This document shows positions 20,043 to 28,843 of a DNA stretch of 64,000 bases, in pieces. Within the stretch, counting starts at the first letter, position 1. Every line of letters starts with the position of its first letter. Made by a program: the position numbers and the translations under genes. Origin of the DNA: Corynebacterium bouchesdurhonense (GTDB lineage Bacteria > Actinomycetota > Actinomycetes > Mycobacteriales > Mycobacteriaceae). Where the stretch lies: assembly GCF_900078305.2 (NCBI RefSeq), contig NZ_LT546026.1, positions 124,001 to 188,000 of the forward strand, written 5' to 3'. Under the pieces are notes generated by a model. It had not been told where the DNA came from and did not search any database. It saw only the letters and a program-made list of their open reading frames with translations.

Positions 20043-20494
20043 AGGTTCTGATACTCAACGGCCCCAACCTGAACCGGCTGGGCAAGCGCCAGCCTGAGGT
20101 GTACGGCACCACCACCCTCGCCGATGTGGAGCAGATGGTGCGCGAACGCGCCGCCGAGCTCGGCGCGGAAGTTGTGCTTCGCCAGTCCAACCACGAGGGC
20201 GAGCTGATCGAGTGGGTGCACGAGGCGGCGGACGCCGGCTGGCCCGTGATCATCAACCCGGGCGGGTTCACCCACACCTCCGTGGCCCTGCGCGACGCCC
20301 TTGCCGAGGTGGCGGACGGCGCCGGCTTCATCGAGGTTCACATTTCCAACGTGCACGCCCGCGAGCCGTTTCGGGCTCACTCCTACCTCTCGCCGATCGC
20401 CCGCGGGGTAATCGCCGGCCTGGGCGTGGACGGCTACCTTTTGGCCCTGGAACACTTTGCCCGCAGTGAGGGGGGAACAGATGTCGCTCGCTGA
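20039..20494 (+). CDS. aroQ: 3-Dehydroquinate dehydratase, type II
   Basis: Dehydrates 3-dehydroquinate to 3-dehydroshikimate; 151 aa, dodecameric type II family. The N-terminal [19 protein letters not shown] has the flexible-loop Arg and catalytic Tyr; [26 protein letters not shown] and [14 protein letters not shown] complete the site. GTG start overlaps the aroB stop (GTGA), so translation is coupled. Overlaps pepQ by 14 bp. Confidence 0.96.
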   Translation: MKVLILNGPNLNRLGKRQPEVYGTTTLADVEQMVRERAAELGAEVVLRQSNHEGELIEWVHEAADAGWPVIINPGGFTHTSVALRDALAEVADGAGFIEVHISNVHAREPFRAHSYLSPIARGVIAGLGVDGYLLALEHFARSEGGTDVAR

Positions 20495-21572
20495 CACCCG
20501 TTTTGAGACGCGCCGCCGCACGCTCGCTTCCGAGCTCGCCGCGCAGCGCATCGACGACATGCTGCTGACCCACCTCACCCACGTGCGGTACTTCTCCGGC
20601 TTCACCGGCTCGAACGGTGCGCTTATGGTGTCGAAGGACCGCAGCGCGGCGATCGCCACCGACGGCCGCTACACCACCCAGATCGCGGCCGAGGTTCCGG
20701 ACATCGAGGCCTCGATCACCCGTGCGGTGGCCACGGGCCTGCTCTCGCGGGTGGCGGAGGGCCACCGCGTGGGCTTCGAGGCGGACTTCGTCAGCGTGGC
20801 GCAGCTGGCCAAGCTCGAGGCGGCGTGCCCGGAGGGCGTGACCCTGGTGCCGATCTCCGGTGCGGTGGAGGAGATCCGCCTGCGCAAGGACCGCTTGGAG
20901 CTGGATCGTCTTGCCGAGGCGGCCTCTCTGACGGTGCAGGCGCTCGAGCAGCTGCTGGAGGCGGACGGGGTGCGCGCCGGCCGCACGGAGCGCGAGATCG
21001 CCGCGGACCTGGAGTACCGGATGCGCGTGCTCGGCGCCGAGCGGCCCAGCTTCGACACCATCGTCGCCTCCGGGCCCAATTCGGCCATGCCGCACCACTC
21101 GGCGGGGGATCGGGTGCTTCAGCGCGGCGACTTGGTCACCATCGACTTCGGCATGCACCGCCTCGGCTTCAACTCGGACATGACCCGCACGTTCGCCATT
21201 GGGGAGCCGGAGGAGTTCCTGCGCGAAATCTACGACGCAACGCTGCGCGCCCAGCTCGCGGGTATCGAGGCAGCCACCGCGGGGCAATTGCTTGTCGACG
21301 TCGACCGGGCCTGCCGCGACATCATCGCCGAAGCCGGCTTCGGCGAGTACTTCGTCCACTCCACCGGCCACGGCATCGGCCTGGACGTGCACGAGGCGCC
21401 CTACGCGGCCAAAACCGGGACCGGCGAGCTGGCCGAGGGCATGACCCTGACCATCGAGCCGGGCATCTACGTGCCGGGCCGGGGCGGGGTGCGCATCGAG
21501 GACACGCTGATTATCACCGCCGGCGCGCCAAGGGTGATCACGCGGTTCCCCAAGGACCTTATTGTGCTGTAG
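20481..21572 (+). CDS. pepQ: Xaa-Pro aminopeptidase/dipeptidase, M24 family
   Basis: Cytoplasmic proline-specific metallopeptidase of the pita-bread fold; 363 aa. An N-terminal creatinase-like domain (~130 aa) precedes the catalytic domain with all five metal ligands: two Asp (TIDFGM, NSDMTR), His (STGHGIG) and two Glu ([13 protein letters not shown]). The ATG giving MSLADTR has a GAGGGGGGAAC ribosome-binding site. In corynebacteria it commonly lies between aroQ and efp. Contains a coding copy of GCTTGTCGACG at 21290 encoded with TTG-CTT Leu codons. Confidence 0.93.
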   Translation: MSLADTRFETRRRTLASELAAQRIDDMLLTHLTHVRYFSGFTGSNGALMVSKDRSAAIATDGRYTTQIAAEVPDIEASITRAVATGLLSRVAEGHRVGFEADFVSVAQLAKLEAACPEGVTLVPISGAVEEIRLRKDRLELDRLAEAASLTVQALEQLLEADGVRAGRTEREIAADLEYRMRVLGAERPSFDTIVASGPNSAMPHHSAGDRVLQRGDLVTIDFGMHRLGFNSDMTRTFAIGEPEEFLREIYDATLRAQLAGIEAATAGQLLVDVDRACRDIIAEAGFGEYFVHSTGHGIGLDVHEAPYAAKTGTGELAEGMTLTIEPGIYVPGRGGVRIEDTLIITAGAPRVITRFPKDLIVL

Positions 21573-21575
21573 CAT
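21570..21575 (+). promoter_or_regulatory. Possible -10 of efp (TAGCAT)
   Basis: TAGCAT overlaps the pepQ stop, ~100 nt before efp. The 100-bp gap otherwise holds only AAGGGAAGGAA before the start; no terminator was seen. Confidence 0.35.
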
Positions 21576-21676
21576 TGTCGTGTTTGATCGCTTCTCCGGC
21601 CTGGGTGGGCCCGGGCTGGGGCGGTCGCGTCCAGTCGCGCAAGCGAGATCCGAGCTGACAAGGGAAGGAATCCCCC

Positions 21677-22240
21677 GTGGCAACTACCGCCGATTTCAAG
21701 AACGGTCTGGTGCTGAAGGTTGACGGCAAACTCCAGCAGATCATCGAGTTCCAGCACGTGAAGCCGGGCAAGGGCCCCGCGTTCGTGCGCACCAAGCTCA
21801 AGGATGTCGTCTCCGGCAAGACCGTGGACAAGACCTGGAACGCCGGCGTGAAGGTGGAGACCGCCACGGTTGACCGCCGCGACATGACCTACCTCTACAA
21901 CGACGGCACCAACTACGTCGTGATGGACGACAAGACCTTCGAGCAGTACGAGCTGCCGCCGGCCGCGTTCGGCGACGCTGGCCGCTTCCTGCTGGAGAAC
22001 ATGCGCGTGCAGGTCTCCTTCCACGAGGGCGAGGCCCTGTTCGCCGAGCTGCCGATCTCCGTGGACCTGCGGGTCGAGCACACCGAACCGGGCCTGCAGG
22101 GCGACCGTTCCACCGGCGGCACCAAGCCCGCCACCCTCGAGACCGGCGCCGAGATCCAGGTACCGCTGTTCCTCGAGACCGGCAACGTGGTCAAGGTGGA
22201 CACCCGCACGGGCGAGTACCTCTCCCGCGTGAACAACTAA
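21677..22240 (+). CDS. efp: Translation elongation factor P
   Basis: Relieves ribosome stalling at polyproline; 187 aa, three-barrel protein. Domain I has [18 protein letters not shown] and the exposed loop [14 protein letters not shown], where the modified Lys/Arg position is KGPA. Domains II/III end with the EF-P signature region ([13 protein letters not shown]). GTG start with AAGGAA upstream. The TAATG overlap with nusB suggests coupled translation. Confidence 0.96.
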   Translation: MATTADFKNGLVLKVDGKLQQIIEFQHVKPGKGPAFVRTKLKDVVSGKTVDKTWNAGVKVETATVDRRDMTYLYNDGTNYVVMDDKTFEQYELPPAAFGDAGRFLLENMRVQVSFHEGEALFAELPISVDLRVEHTEPGLQGDRSTGGTKPATLETGAEIQVPLFLETGNVVKVDTRTGEYLSRVNN

Positions 22241-22743
22241 TGCCGGACTACAAACGCCACGGGGCGCGCTACCGTGCGCGCCGCCGCGCTGTGGACATCC
22301 TGTTTGAGGCGGAGACGCGGGACATCGACCCCGTAGCCATCGTGGAGGACCGCGCCGAGCTGGCGCGCGACCCGCAGAACGCGGTCGCGCCCATTGCCGA
22401 CTACACCCGGGAGATCATCCAGGGCGTGGCGGAGACGCTGGACGACCTCGACGACAACATCGAGCGGTTCCTCGACCGCGACTGGGAGCTCCACCGCCTG
22501 CCCGCGGTGGACCGGCAGATCCTACGCCTGGCCACCTGGGAGATCCTCTTCAACGACGAGGTACCCCCGGCCATCGCCATCGCGAACGCCCTCGAGATGG
22601 CAACCGAGTACTCGGGCAACCAGGCTCCGCCGTATATCCACGCGATGCTCGACGGCATCACTCAAGCGCAGTCGCCGGACGCTCCGGGGGACGCGGCTGG
22701 GGAGGGGGCGTCGACAAGCGACATGCCCCACGGGGACGCCTAG
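22240..22743 (+). CDS. nusB: Transcription antitermination protein NusB
   Basis: All-helical NusB, which binds boxA RNA with NusE for rRNA antitermination; 167 aa. The N-terminal [16 protein letters not shown]rg-rich RNA-binding patch and [19 protein letters not shown] are typical, and the end of the domain is [11 protein letters not shown]. The last ~25 residues are a low-complexity tail, where a reverse copy of GCTTGTCGACG is found. ppk2 starts directly at its stop. Confidence 0.93.
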   Translation: MPDYKRHGARYRARRRAVDILFEAETRDIDPVAIVEDRAELARDPQNAVAPIADYTREIIQGVAETLDDLDDNIERFLDRDWELHRLPAVDRQILRLATWEILFNDEVPPAIAIANALEMATEYSGNQAPPYIHAMLDGITQAQSPDAPGDAAGEGASTSDMPHGDA

Positions 22744-23589
22744 ATGGCGAAGCTGACGGTGGCGGAGGCCCGCGCCCTGCGCGTGGGGCCGAACTTCCAG
22801 TTGGCGGACGTGGACCCGGCCTCCACCCCCGGCCTGTCCGGGGACGTGGACGGCGCGTACCACGACTTCGATGCCACGCTGAGCGAGCTCCAGGAGAAGC
22901 TGTACGCCAACGGCCGCGCGGGCAACGCGGACGCGGGCTCGGTGCTGTTGGTGCTGCAGGGGATGGACACTGCGGGCAAGGGCGGCATTGTTCGCCACGT
23001 GGTCGGCGAGACCATGGACCTGCAGGGCGTGCACGTGCAGGCCTTCGGCCGGCCGACTGAGGAGGAGGCGGCGCACGACTTCCTCTGGCGCTTCGAGCCG
23101 CACCTGCCCAAGCCCGGGCAGGTGGCCGTGTTCGACCGCTCGCACTACGAGGACGTGCTGGTGCAGCGGGTGAAGCAGATGGCGCCGCCGGAGGAGATCG
23201 AGCGGCGCTACGGAGCGATCGTCGAGTTCGAGGCGGTGCTCGCGGCGCGCGGCACCAAGATCATCAAGGTCATGCCGCACATCTCCCGCGAGTTCCAGGC
23301 CGAGAACCTACGGGAGCGCGTGGAAAACCCCGCGAAGCACTGGAAGTACAACCCCTCCGACGTGGATGACCGCAAGCTGTGGTCCCAGTATATGGCCGCC
23401 TACCAGATCGCCATGACGCGCACATCCACGGACGAGGCGCCGTGGTACTGCGTGCCGTCGGACAACAAGAAGTACTGCCGCACGGTGGTGAAGACGCTGC
23501 TGGCGGACGCGCTCGAGTCCCTCGGGCTGTCCTGGCCGGAGGCGGACTTTGACCCGGAGGTCGAGCTGGAGCGCATCGCCAACTCGTAA
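22744..23589 (+). CDS. ppk2: PPK2-family polyphosphate:nucleotide phosphotransferase
   Basis: Uses polyphosphate to phosphorylate nucleotides (or the reverse); 281 aa single PPK2 domain. Walker A GMDTAGKGG (residues 73–81), Walker B VFDRSHYED (D131) and a basic lid helix are present, together with the conserved KHWKYNPSD and YCVPSDNKKYCRT segments. The GMDTAGKGG form resembles class III PPK2 enzymes acting on AMP/ADP, but the class is an inference. It starts immediately after nusB (0–1 nt). Confidence 0.92.
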   Translation: MAKLTVAEARALRVGPNFQLADVDPASTPGLSGDVDGAYHDFDATLSELQEKLYANGRAGNADAGSVLLVLQGMDTAGKGGIVRHVVGETMDLQGVHVQAFGRPTEEEAAHDFLWRFEPHLPKPGQVAVFDRSHYEDVLVQRVKQMAPPEEIERRYGAIVEFEAVLAARGTKIIKVMPHISREFQAENLRERVENPAKHWKYNPSDVDDRKLWSQYMAAYQIAMTRTSTDEAPWYCVPSDNKKYCRTVVKTLLADALESLGLSWPEADFDPEVELERIANS

Positions 23590-23650
23590 CTGGATCGGTA
23601 CTTAATCGGTACAGCGACGCGCCGATGGCCGAGGTCGGGCCGGGGTGGGG

Positions 23651-23656
23651 CACACT
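23651..23656 (+). promoter_or_regulatory. Possible -10 of the sugar ABC operon (CACACT)
   Basis: CACACT ends 6 nt before the GTG of the lipoprotein gene, the leaderless arrangement found elsewhere here. The 73-bp gap after ppk2 also has two TCGGTAC copies 13 bp apart, whose role is unknown. Confidence 0.35.
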
Positions 23657-23662
23657 CGACGG

Positions 23663-24655
23663 GTGCTGAAATTCTCCCGATCTCTCACAGCGTCCGCGCT
23701 GGCGGCCGTGGCCTTCCTGGCCGGCTGCTCAGCAACCGGCGGCGCGCCCAGGACTGACAGCAGCGGGCAAACCGGCGGCGATGGGGTGGACACGCCGCGC
23801 TACACGGTGGCCATGGTCACCCACGGCGCCCCGGGCGACACCTACTGGGACCTCGTGCGAAAGGGCGCCGAGGACGCGGCGAAGAAGGACAACATCGAGC
23901 TGCGCTACTCCTCGGACCCGCAGGCGCCCAACCAGGCCAACTTGGTGCGCTCCGCGGTCGACGCGGGTGTGGACGGCATCGCCGTGACCCTGCCCAACGC
24001 GGATGCCGTCGGGCCCGCGGCGCAGCGCGCCGTCGACGCGGGCATCCCCGTTGTTGGGCTGAACGCCGGCATGTCGCGCTACGCGGACTACGGCCTCACC
24101 GGGTTCTTCGGCCAGGACGAGGCGCTGGCCGGCAAGGCCGCGGGGGAGCGCCTGCGGGCGGAGAGCAGGCAGAAGGTGCTGTGCGTGATCCACGAGCAGG
24201 GCAACTCCTCCCAGGAGGCGCGCTGCCGCGGGGTGGAGCAGGGCCTCGGCCGGCCGGTGGAGCTGCTGTACGTCAACGGCCAGGACCTCACGTCGGTGCA
24301 GTCCACCATCTCCTCGAAGCTCTCGCAGGACGCGGGCGTGGACACGGTGTTCGCGCTCCAGGCGCCAGTGGCCATGCGCGCCGTGGAGGCCGCGGGGCAG
24401 TCCGGCGCGGCCGCGGAGGTGGTCACCTTCGACACGAACGCGGAGCTGGTGGGCGCCATCGCGGACGGCCGGGTGGCCTGGGCGGTGGACCAGCAGCCGT
24501 ACCTGCAGGGCTACCTCGCAGTGGACTCGCTCTGGCTGGCCAAGCGCAACGGCGGGACCCTCGGCGGCGGCCAGCCCGTGTACACCGGGCCCAGCTTCGT
24601 CGACGCCTCCAACGTGGAACGCATCGAGGACGCTGCGAAGGCGGGGCTGCGATGA
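23663..24655 (+). CDS. Sugar-type ABC transporter substrate-binding lipoprotein
   Basis: Periplasmic-binding-protein family 4 (ribose/galactose type) receptor; 330 aa. The signal peptide ends in a lipobox LAGC (lipidated Cys22), so it is anchored to the outer face of the membrane. The mature part shows YTVAMVTHGAPGDTYWDLVRKGAEDAA, DGIAVTLPNADAVGPAAQRAVDAGIPVVGLNAG and a C-terminal hinge segment typical of sugar receptors. GTG start is the one at the signal peptide Lys-Arg; an in-frame start 18 bp upstream is unlikely. First of three genes for one importer; the substrate cannot be read from sequence. Confidence 0.9.
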   Translation: MLKFSRSLTASALAAVAFLAGCSATGGAPRTDSSGQTGGDGVDTPRYTVAMVTHGAPGDTYWDLVRKGAEDAAKKDNIELRYSSDPQAPNQANLVRSAVDAGVDGIAVTLPNADAVGPAAQRAVDAGIPVVGLNAGMSRYADYGLTGFFGQDEALAGKAAGERLRAESRQKVLCVIHEQGNSSQEARCRGVEQGLGRPVELLYVNGQDLTSVQSTISSKLSQDAGVDTVFALQAPVAMRAVEAAGQSGAAAEVVTFDTNAELVGAIADGRVAWAVDQQPYLQGYLAVDSLWLAKRNGGTLGGGQPVYTGPSFVDASNVERIEDAAKAGLR

Positions 24656-25686
24656 GCGCGGTGGTACCCGCACGCGACGACCGCCTCCGCGCCCGCACCG
24701 GCCTGGCCAGGCTGATCAGGCGCCCAGAGCTGGCCAGCCTCCTCGGTTTCCTGGCCATCCTCGCGCTCTTCCTCGCGGTGGCCCCGGCCTTCCGCTCCTT
24801 CGAGGCCTTTGCCACCATCCTCTACGCCAGCTCCACGCTGGGCATCGTGGCGCTGGCGGTGGGCCTGCTCATGATCGGCGGGGAGTTCGACCTCTCCTCC
24901 GGCGTGGCGGTGACCACCGCTGCGCTCGCGGCCACCATGCTCAACTACAACCTGCACCTCAACTCGTGGGTGGGCGCGCTGCTCTCCTTAGGCATCGCGC
25001 TGGGGATCGGCGCGCTCAACGGCATCCTGGTTTCGCGCACGGGCATCGACAGCTTCCTCATCACCCTGGCCGCGTTCCTTATGCTGCAGGGCCTGAACCT
25101 GGCGGTGACCAAGCTGGTCACCGGGCAGGTGGCCACGCCGTCGATCGCGGACATGGAGGGCTTCGCCTCGGCGCGCGCCTTCTTCGCCGGCTCTTTCACG
25201 CTCGGCGGGGTGCGCATCAGCGTGACGGTCCTGTGGTGGATCCTCTTCGTGGCGGCCGCGTCCTTCGTACTCTTCCGCACCAAGTGGGGCAACTGGATCA
25301 CCGCGGTCGGCGGCGACGAGGATGCCGCCCGCGCCGTGGGCGTGCCCGTCCGGCGGGTCAAGGTCGCCCTGTTCATGACGGTCGGCTTCGCCGCCTGGTT
25401 CGTGGGCATGCACACGCTCTTCGCCTTCGATTCGATCCAGGCGGGCCAAGGCGTGGGCAACGAGTTTCTCTACATCATCGCGGCGGTCATCGGCGGCTGC
25501 GCCATGAACGGCGGCCGCGGCACGGCGGTCGGCACCGCCATCGGCGCGCTGATTTTCGGCATGACCAACCAGGGCATCGTCTACGCGGGATGGAACCCGG
25601 ACTGGTTCAAGTTCTTCCTCGGCGCGATGCTGCTGTTCGCGGTGTTCACCAACACCTCCTTCGCCAACTTCACCAAGGGGCGCTGA
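24652..25686 (+). CDS. Sugar-type ABC transporter permease
   Basis: Inner-membrane permease of the RbsC/XylH/FrcC family, 344 aa with about 8–10 hydrophobic segments. The family region LLMIGGEFDLSSGVAV near the N-terminus and a NGGRGTAVGTAIGALIFG block near the C-terminus are present. ATGA overlap with the lipoprotein stop indicates coupled translation. It would form the channel with the following ATPase, either as a homodimer or with the same single-domain ATPase on both sides. Confidence 0.92.
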   Translation: MSAVVPARDDRLRARTGLARLIRRPELASLLGFLAILALFLAVAPAFRSFEAFATILYASSTLGIVALAVGLLMIGGEFDLSSGVAVTTAALAATMLNYNLHLNSWVGALLSLGIALGIGALNGILVSRTGIDSFLITLAAFLMLQGLNLAVTKLVTGQVATPSIADMEGFASARAFFAGSFTLGGVRISVTVLWWILFVAAASFVLFRTKWGNWITAVGGDEDAARAVGVPVRRVKVALFMTVGFAAWFVGMHTLFAFDSIQAGQGVGNEFLYIIAAVIGGCAMNGGRGTAVGTAIGALIFGMTNQGIVYAGWNPDWFKFFLGAMLLFAVFTNTSFANFTKGR

Positions 25687-25687
25687 C

Positions 25688-26467
25688 ATGACCCAACCCA
25701 CACCCCAGCCGATTATCCAGTTGCGCGGCGTGACCAAGTCCTACGGCGGCTTCGACGCGCTGCGCGGCGTGGACCTAGCCATCAACCCGGGCGAGTGCAC
25801 GTGCGTGCTCGGGGATAACGGCGCGGGCAAGTCCACGCTGATCAAGATCCTCGCCGGTTTGCACACGCCGTCCGGGGGGCAGTTGCTTATCGACGGCACC
25901 GAAGCCACCCTCTCATCCCCCCGCGACGCCCTCGACGCGGGGATCGCCACGGTGTACCAGACCCTCGCTATCGTCGACGAGCTGAGCGTGTGGCGCAACT
26001 TCTTCCTCGGCCAAGAGCTCACTGGGGCCTTCGGGGTGCTGAAGCGGGCGGAGATGCGGCGCATCTGTTCCGAGCAGCTGACCCAGATGGGCATCGACAT
26101 CCCGGACGTTGAGGTGGAGGCCGGCAACCTCTCCGGCGGCCAGCGCCAGGTGGTTGCCATCGCCCGCGCCGTCTACTTCGGCGCGCGCGTGGTCATCCTC
26201 GACGAGCCGACCGCGGCGCTGGGTGTGAAGCAGTCCGGCGTGGTCCTGCGCTTCATCGCGGCCGCGCGCGACCGCGGCGTGGCGGTGGTCTTTGTCACCC
26301 ACAACCCGCACCACGCATACCTCGTGGGAGACCACTTCACCATCCTGAAGCTCGGGCGCCAAGAGCTCGACGCCCCACGCTCCGCGATCACCCTCGACGA
26401 GCTGACGCGCGAGATGGCCGGCGGGGCGGAGCTTGAAACGCTGAGCCACGAGTTGCGGCGCGGGTAG
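25688..26467 (+). CDS. Sugar-type ABC transporter ATP-binding protein (single domain)
   Basis: 259-residue ATPase with Walker A GDNGAGKST, Q-loop, signature LSGGQRQ, Walker B VVILDEPTAAL and switch His (VTHNPHH). The ribose family usually has a fused two-domain ATPase (RbsA); this single-domain form resembles FrcA-type proteins and should act as a homodimer. ATG follows the permease stop by 1 nt. The stop faces the YbjN gene on the other strand 6 bp away, with no terminator visible. Confidence 0.93.
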   Translation: MTQPTPQPIIQLRGVTKSYGGFDALRGVDLAINPGECTCVLGDNGAGKSTLIKILAGLHTPSGGQLLIDGTEATLSSPRDALDAGIATVYQTLAIVDELSVWRNFFLGQELTGAFGVLKRAEMRRICSEQLTQMGIDIPDVEVEAGNLSGGQRQVVAIARAVYFGARVVILDEPTAALGVKQSGVVLRFIAAARDRGVAVVFVTHNPHHAYLVGDHFTILKLGRQELDAPRSAITLDELTREMAGGAELETLSHELRRG

Positions 26468-26473
26468 CGGGGC

Positions 26474-26941
26474 CTAATCCTCCCGCAGCTCGTCGAGCTG
26501 TTCGGTCAGCGCGCGCATGGCCGCCTGGCACTCGACGATGCCGTCAACGGCCGCCTTCAGCGACGCGGACAGCTGCTCGTCGGTGAGACCGGCGGGCACC
26601 GAGATCTCCGCCTCGGTGCGCACCACGAGGTGCTCGCCGCGGTTGACCACCACGGCGTGCGCGTCGAGGTAGGAGGAGTTCACCTGGTTGGCGGCCAGGT
26701 AGATGGCGGCGTCGGTGGAGTCCGCCGGCAGGTCGGTTTCCGTGTCGGTGCGCGCGATGAGCACGGTGTCCAGCAGGACGAAGAGCAGCGAGAAGCCGCT
26801 GAGCTCGGCGGCCGCAGCGCGACCGGAGCGGTCAGCCTCGGCCTCGATACCCAGCTCCGCGAGCGCGGCCGTGACGCGGTCGACGGTGACCAGCTGCGGG
26901 GTGGAGCCAGCGGAGTCGGTGGACAGGGGGTTAGTGCTCAT
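26474..26941 (-). CDS. YbjN-domain protein (second of a tandem pair)
   Basis: 155-residue soluble protein with a YbjN/T3SS-chaperone-like alpha-beta domain (LVTVDRVTAALAELGIEAEADRSGRAAAAELSG… ISVPAGLTDEQLSASLKAAVDGIVECQAAMRALTEQLDELRED in part). Function of the family is not established. The start MSTNPLST overlaps the end of the upstream YbjN gene by 11 bp. The C-terminal helix resembles those in other actinobacterial YbjN proteins. The longer upstream frame is not conserved. Confidence 0.8.
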   Translation of the reverse strand: MSTNPLSTDSAGSTPQLVTVDRVTAALAELGIEAEADRSGRAAAAELSGFSLLFVLLDTVLIARTDTETDLPADSTDAAIYLAANQVNSSYLDAHAVVVNRGEHLVVRTEAEISVPAGLTDEQLSASLKAAVDGIVECQAAMRALTEQLDELRED

Positions 26942-27398
26942 CGTGCGGGTCCTCCCAGGTGACGAGGGTGGGGAAGGTGACCTCGAGGTACTCGAAGGCG
27001 CGCAGCGTGGCGCCGATCGCGTTGACGATGAACGCGCCGAGCTGGTTGAAGGAGGCCCCGTTGGCCACATCGAGGGTGCGGATGGCGGAAACGGCCAGCG
27101 TGCGCTCCTCCGACTCGAACATGCGCAGCGTCGGCGTGAAGTTTGTCTGGTTGTGCTCGTTGACCGCGAACAGGAGGTGCGAGGCCATCTCCGCCGGCAC
27201 GTCGCCGCGCCAGATGGCCTCGAAGACGAGGCGCGGGCCGTCGGTCAGCACCACGATCGCGGCGTTGACGAAGCCGGAGCGCACCAGACCGGTCTCCGCC
27301 TCGAGGCGGTATTCCAGCTGCTCTTCCGTGAAGATCTCGGCGATCCGCTCGGGCGTCACCGGGGCCACGGCGTCGGGTTGGGTTGTTGGTTCACTCAC
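26931..27398 (-). CDS. YbjN-domain protein (first of a tandem pair)
   Basis: 155 aa. VTPERIAEIFTEEQLEYRLEAETGLVRSGFVNAAIVVLTDG, AEMASHLLFAVNEHNQTNFTPTLR and a C-terminal AIGATLRAFEYLEVTFPTLVTWEDP are typical of actinobacterial YbjN pairs. The GTG start is supported by a TAGGCT -10 ending 8 nt upstream. Distant similarity to the next gene suggests an old duplication, and the 11-bp overlap suggests a heteromer or coupled function. Role unknown. Confidence 0.8.
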   Translation of the reverse strand: MSEPTTQPDAVAPVTPERIAEIFTEEQLEYRLEAETGLVRSGFVNAAIVVLTDGPRLVFEAIWRGDVPAEMASHLLFAVNEHNQTNFTPTLRMFESEERTLAVSAIRTLDVANGASFNQLGAFIVNAIGATLRAFEYLEVTFPTLVTWEDPHDEH

Positions 27399-27406
27399 GC
27401 CCTCAA

Positions 27407-27412
27407 AGCCTA
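27407..27412 (-). promoter_or_regulatory. -10 of the YbjN pair (leaderless type)
   Basis: TAGGCT on the minus strand ends 8 nt before the GTG start. It lies at the 3' end of the upstream SDR gene, overlapping its stop region. Confidence 0.45.
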
Positions 27413-28759
27413 CCGGTCTGCCAGCAGTTGTTCCTTGCCCAGCTCGTGGGCCAGTGCTGCCTCGAGTGTGGGGTAGCGGAAGCGCCATCCGTGGTGCTCG
27501 GCCTCGGCCGGGACTACGCGCTGGTCCGCCAGTGCCAATTCCTCCGCGCCCTCGGCGCCGAGGAGGAGCTTCGGCCCGAAGGTGGGGATGGGCAGGAAGT
27601 CGGGGCGGTGCAGCATGGCGGCGAGGGTGGAGGACATCTCGGCATTGGTCACCGGGTTGGGCGCGGTGGCGTTGATCGGCCCGCTCACGGATGCGTCGAT
27701 AAGCGAGCGCGCGTACAGATCCGTCAAGTCATCCAAGGCCACCCAGGACATCCAGAAGTCGCCGCTGCCGAAGCGGGCGCCGAGGCCCGCGCGGACGGAG
27801 GCCTCCAGGACGGGCAGCAGGCCGCCGGCGCCCGAGAGCGCGAGGCCGGTGCGGATGTTCACGGTGCGCAGGCCCTCCGCCCGGGAGGCGTCCTCCCACT
27901 CGGCGCACACCTCGGCGAGGAAGCCCTCGCCCGGGCCGTCCGCCTCGGTGTGCGGGCGCTCACCGGCGTCGGTGCCGTAGAAGCCCACGGCGGAGGCGCA
28001 GACGAAGGTCTCCACCCCGGATTCGGCGGCGAGGCGGGCGAGCTTGCGGGTGGGACCAATGCGGGAATCGCGGATCTTGTGCTTCTTCTCGTCGGTGAAG
28101 CGGCCCATGATGGACTCGCCGGCGAGGTGCGCCACCGCGTCCACGCCCTCGAGGAGGTCCGCGGCCGGGTCCTCCGGGTCCCACCGGCGCTCGCCCGGGC
28201 CCGGCGTACCGCGCGTGAGCCCGATGACGTTGTGCCCGGCGGTGGTCAGCTGCGCGCACAGGTGGGTGCCCACCAGGCCGCTGGCGCCGGTGACGGCGAT
28301 GGTGAGGGGCTCGGTTTCCGGCAGGGAGGCGATAAAGCGCAGGTCTTCGAGCAGCTGGTGCTGGCGGTAGGCGAACGCCGGGTGCAGCGCGAAGGCGGGG
28401 ATGGTGGTGGCCACCTCGTCGGTGATGCGGGTGGCGGGCTGGTCGCCGGAGGTCGCGTCTTCGAAGGTGTGGGTGTGGCGCCACCTCGTCGCGGCCCGCA
28501 CCGGCTGGTTCGCAGCCTCGTCCACGAAGCGCTCGCCGGGGGCGTAGCCGTCCACCTGGTGGTTGGCCACCCACTGCTGGCCGGCCGGCAGGGAGAACAC
28601 GGTGGTGCCACCGCGCAGGGACCGCGCCTGGGAGACGGGGCGCATCGGCAGGAAGGGCGGGGTCAGCCGCACTACCGCGCCCGGGCGGGAGTGCCACTGC
28701 CACACGCGCTCGCGGTCAAAGGGCAGGGTGTGGGATGCGGTAAAGCCGGTGGCGCTCAT
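27410..28759 (-). CDS. SRPBCC-domain/TIGR01777-family SDR fusion protein
   Basis: 449-residue two-domain protein. Residues 1–~145 form an SRPBCC-like ligand-binding domain (MSATGFTASHTLPFDRERVWQWH…); residues ~150–449 are a TIGR01777-type extended SDR with VTGASGLVGTHL nucleotide loop and SAVGFYGT in place of a classical YxxxK. The C-terminus has a DUF1731-type region (HRPDFLPIPTFGPKLLLG). GAGGAG precedes the ATG. The substrate is unknown. It contains one coding copy of the GCTTATCGACG motif. Divergent from pyrF. Confidence 0.87.
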   Translation of the reverse strand: MSATGFTASHTLPFDRERVWQWHSRPGAVVRLTPPFLPMRPVSQARSLRGGTTVFSLPAGQQWVANHQVDGYAPGERFVDEAANQPVRAATRWRHTHTFEDATSGDQPATRITDEVATTIPAFALHPAFAYRQHQLLEDLRFIASLPETEPLTIAVTGASGLVGTHLCAQLTTAGHNVIGLTRGTPGPGERRWDPEDPAADLLEGVDAVAHLAGESIMGRFTDEKKHKIRDSRIGPTRKLARLAAESGVETFVCASAVGFYGTDAGERPHTEADGPGEGFLAEVCAEWEDASRAEGLRTVNIRTGLALSGAGGLLPVLEASVRAGLGARFGSGDFWMSWVALDDLTDLYARSLIDASVSGPINATAPNPVTNAEMSSTLAAMLHRPDFLPIPTFGPKLLLGAEGAEELALADQRVVPAEAEHHGWRFRYPTLEAALAHELGKEQLLADR

Positions 28760-28830
28760 GGGGGACTCCTCGGTTGCGGTGTGCGGGATGCCCCGAGCCT
28801 ACGTATGCCGGGCTCCGCGCGGGCAGGCGG

Positions 28831-28836
28831 TAACGT
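28831..28836 (+). promoter_or_regulatory. -10 of pyrF (leaderless type)
   Basis: TAACGT ends 7 nt before the pyrF GTG start. Confidence 0.45.
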
Positions 28837-28843
28837 GGGCGGG

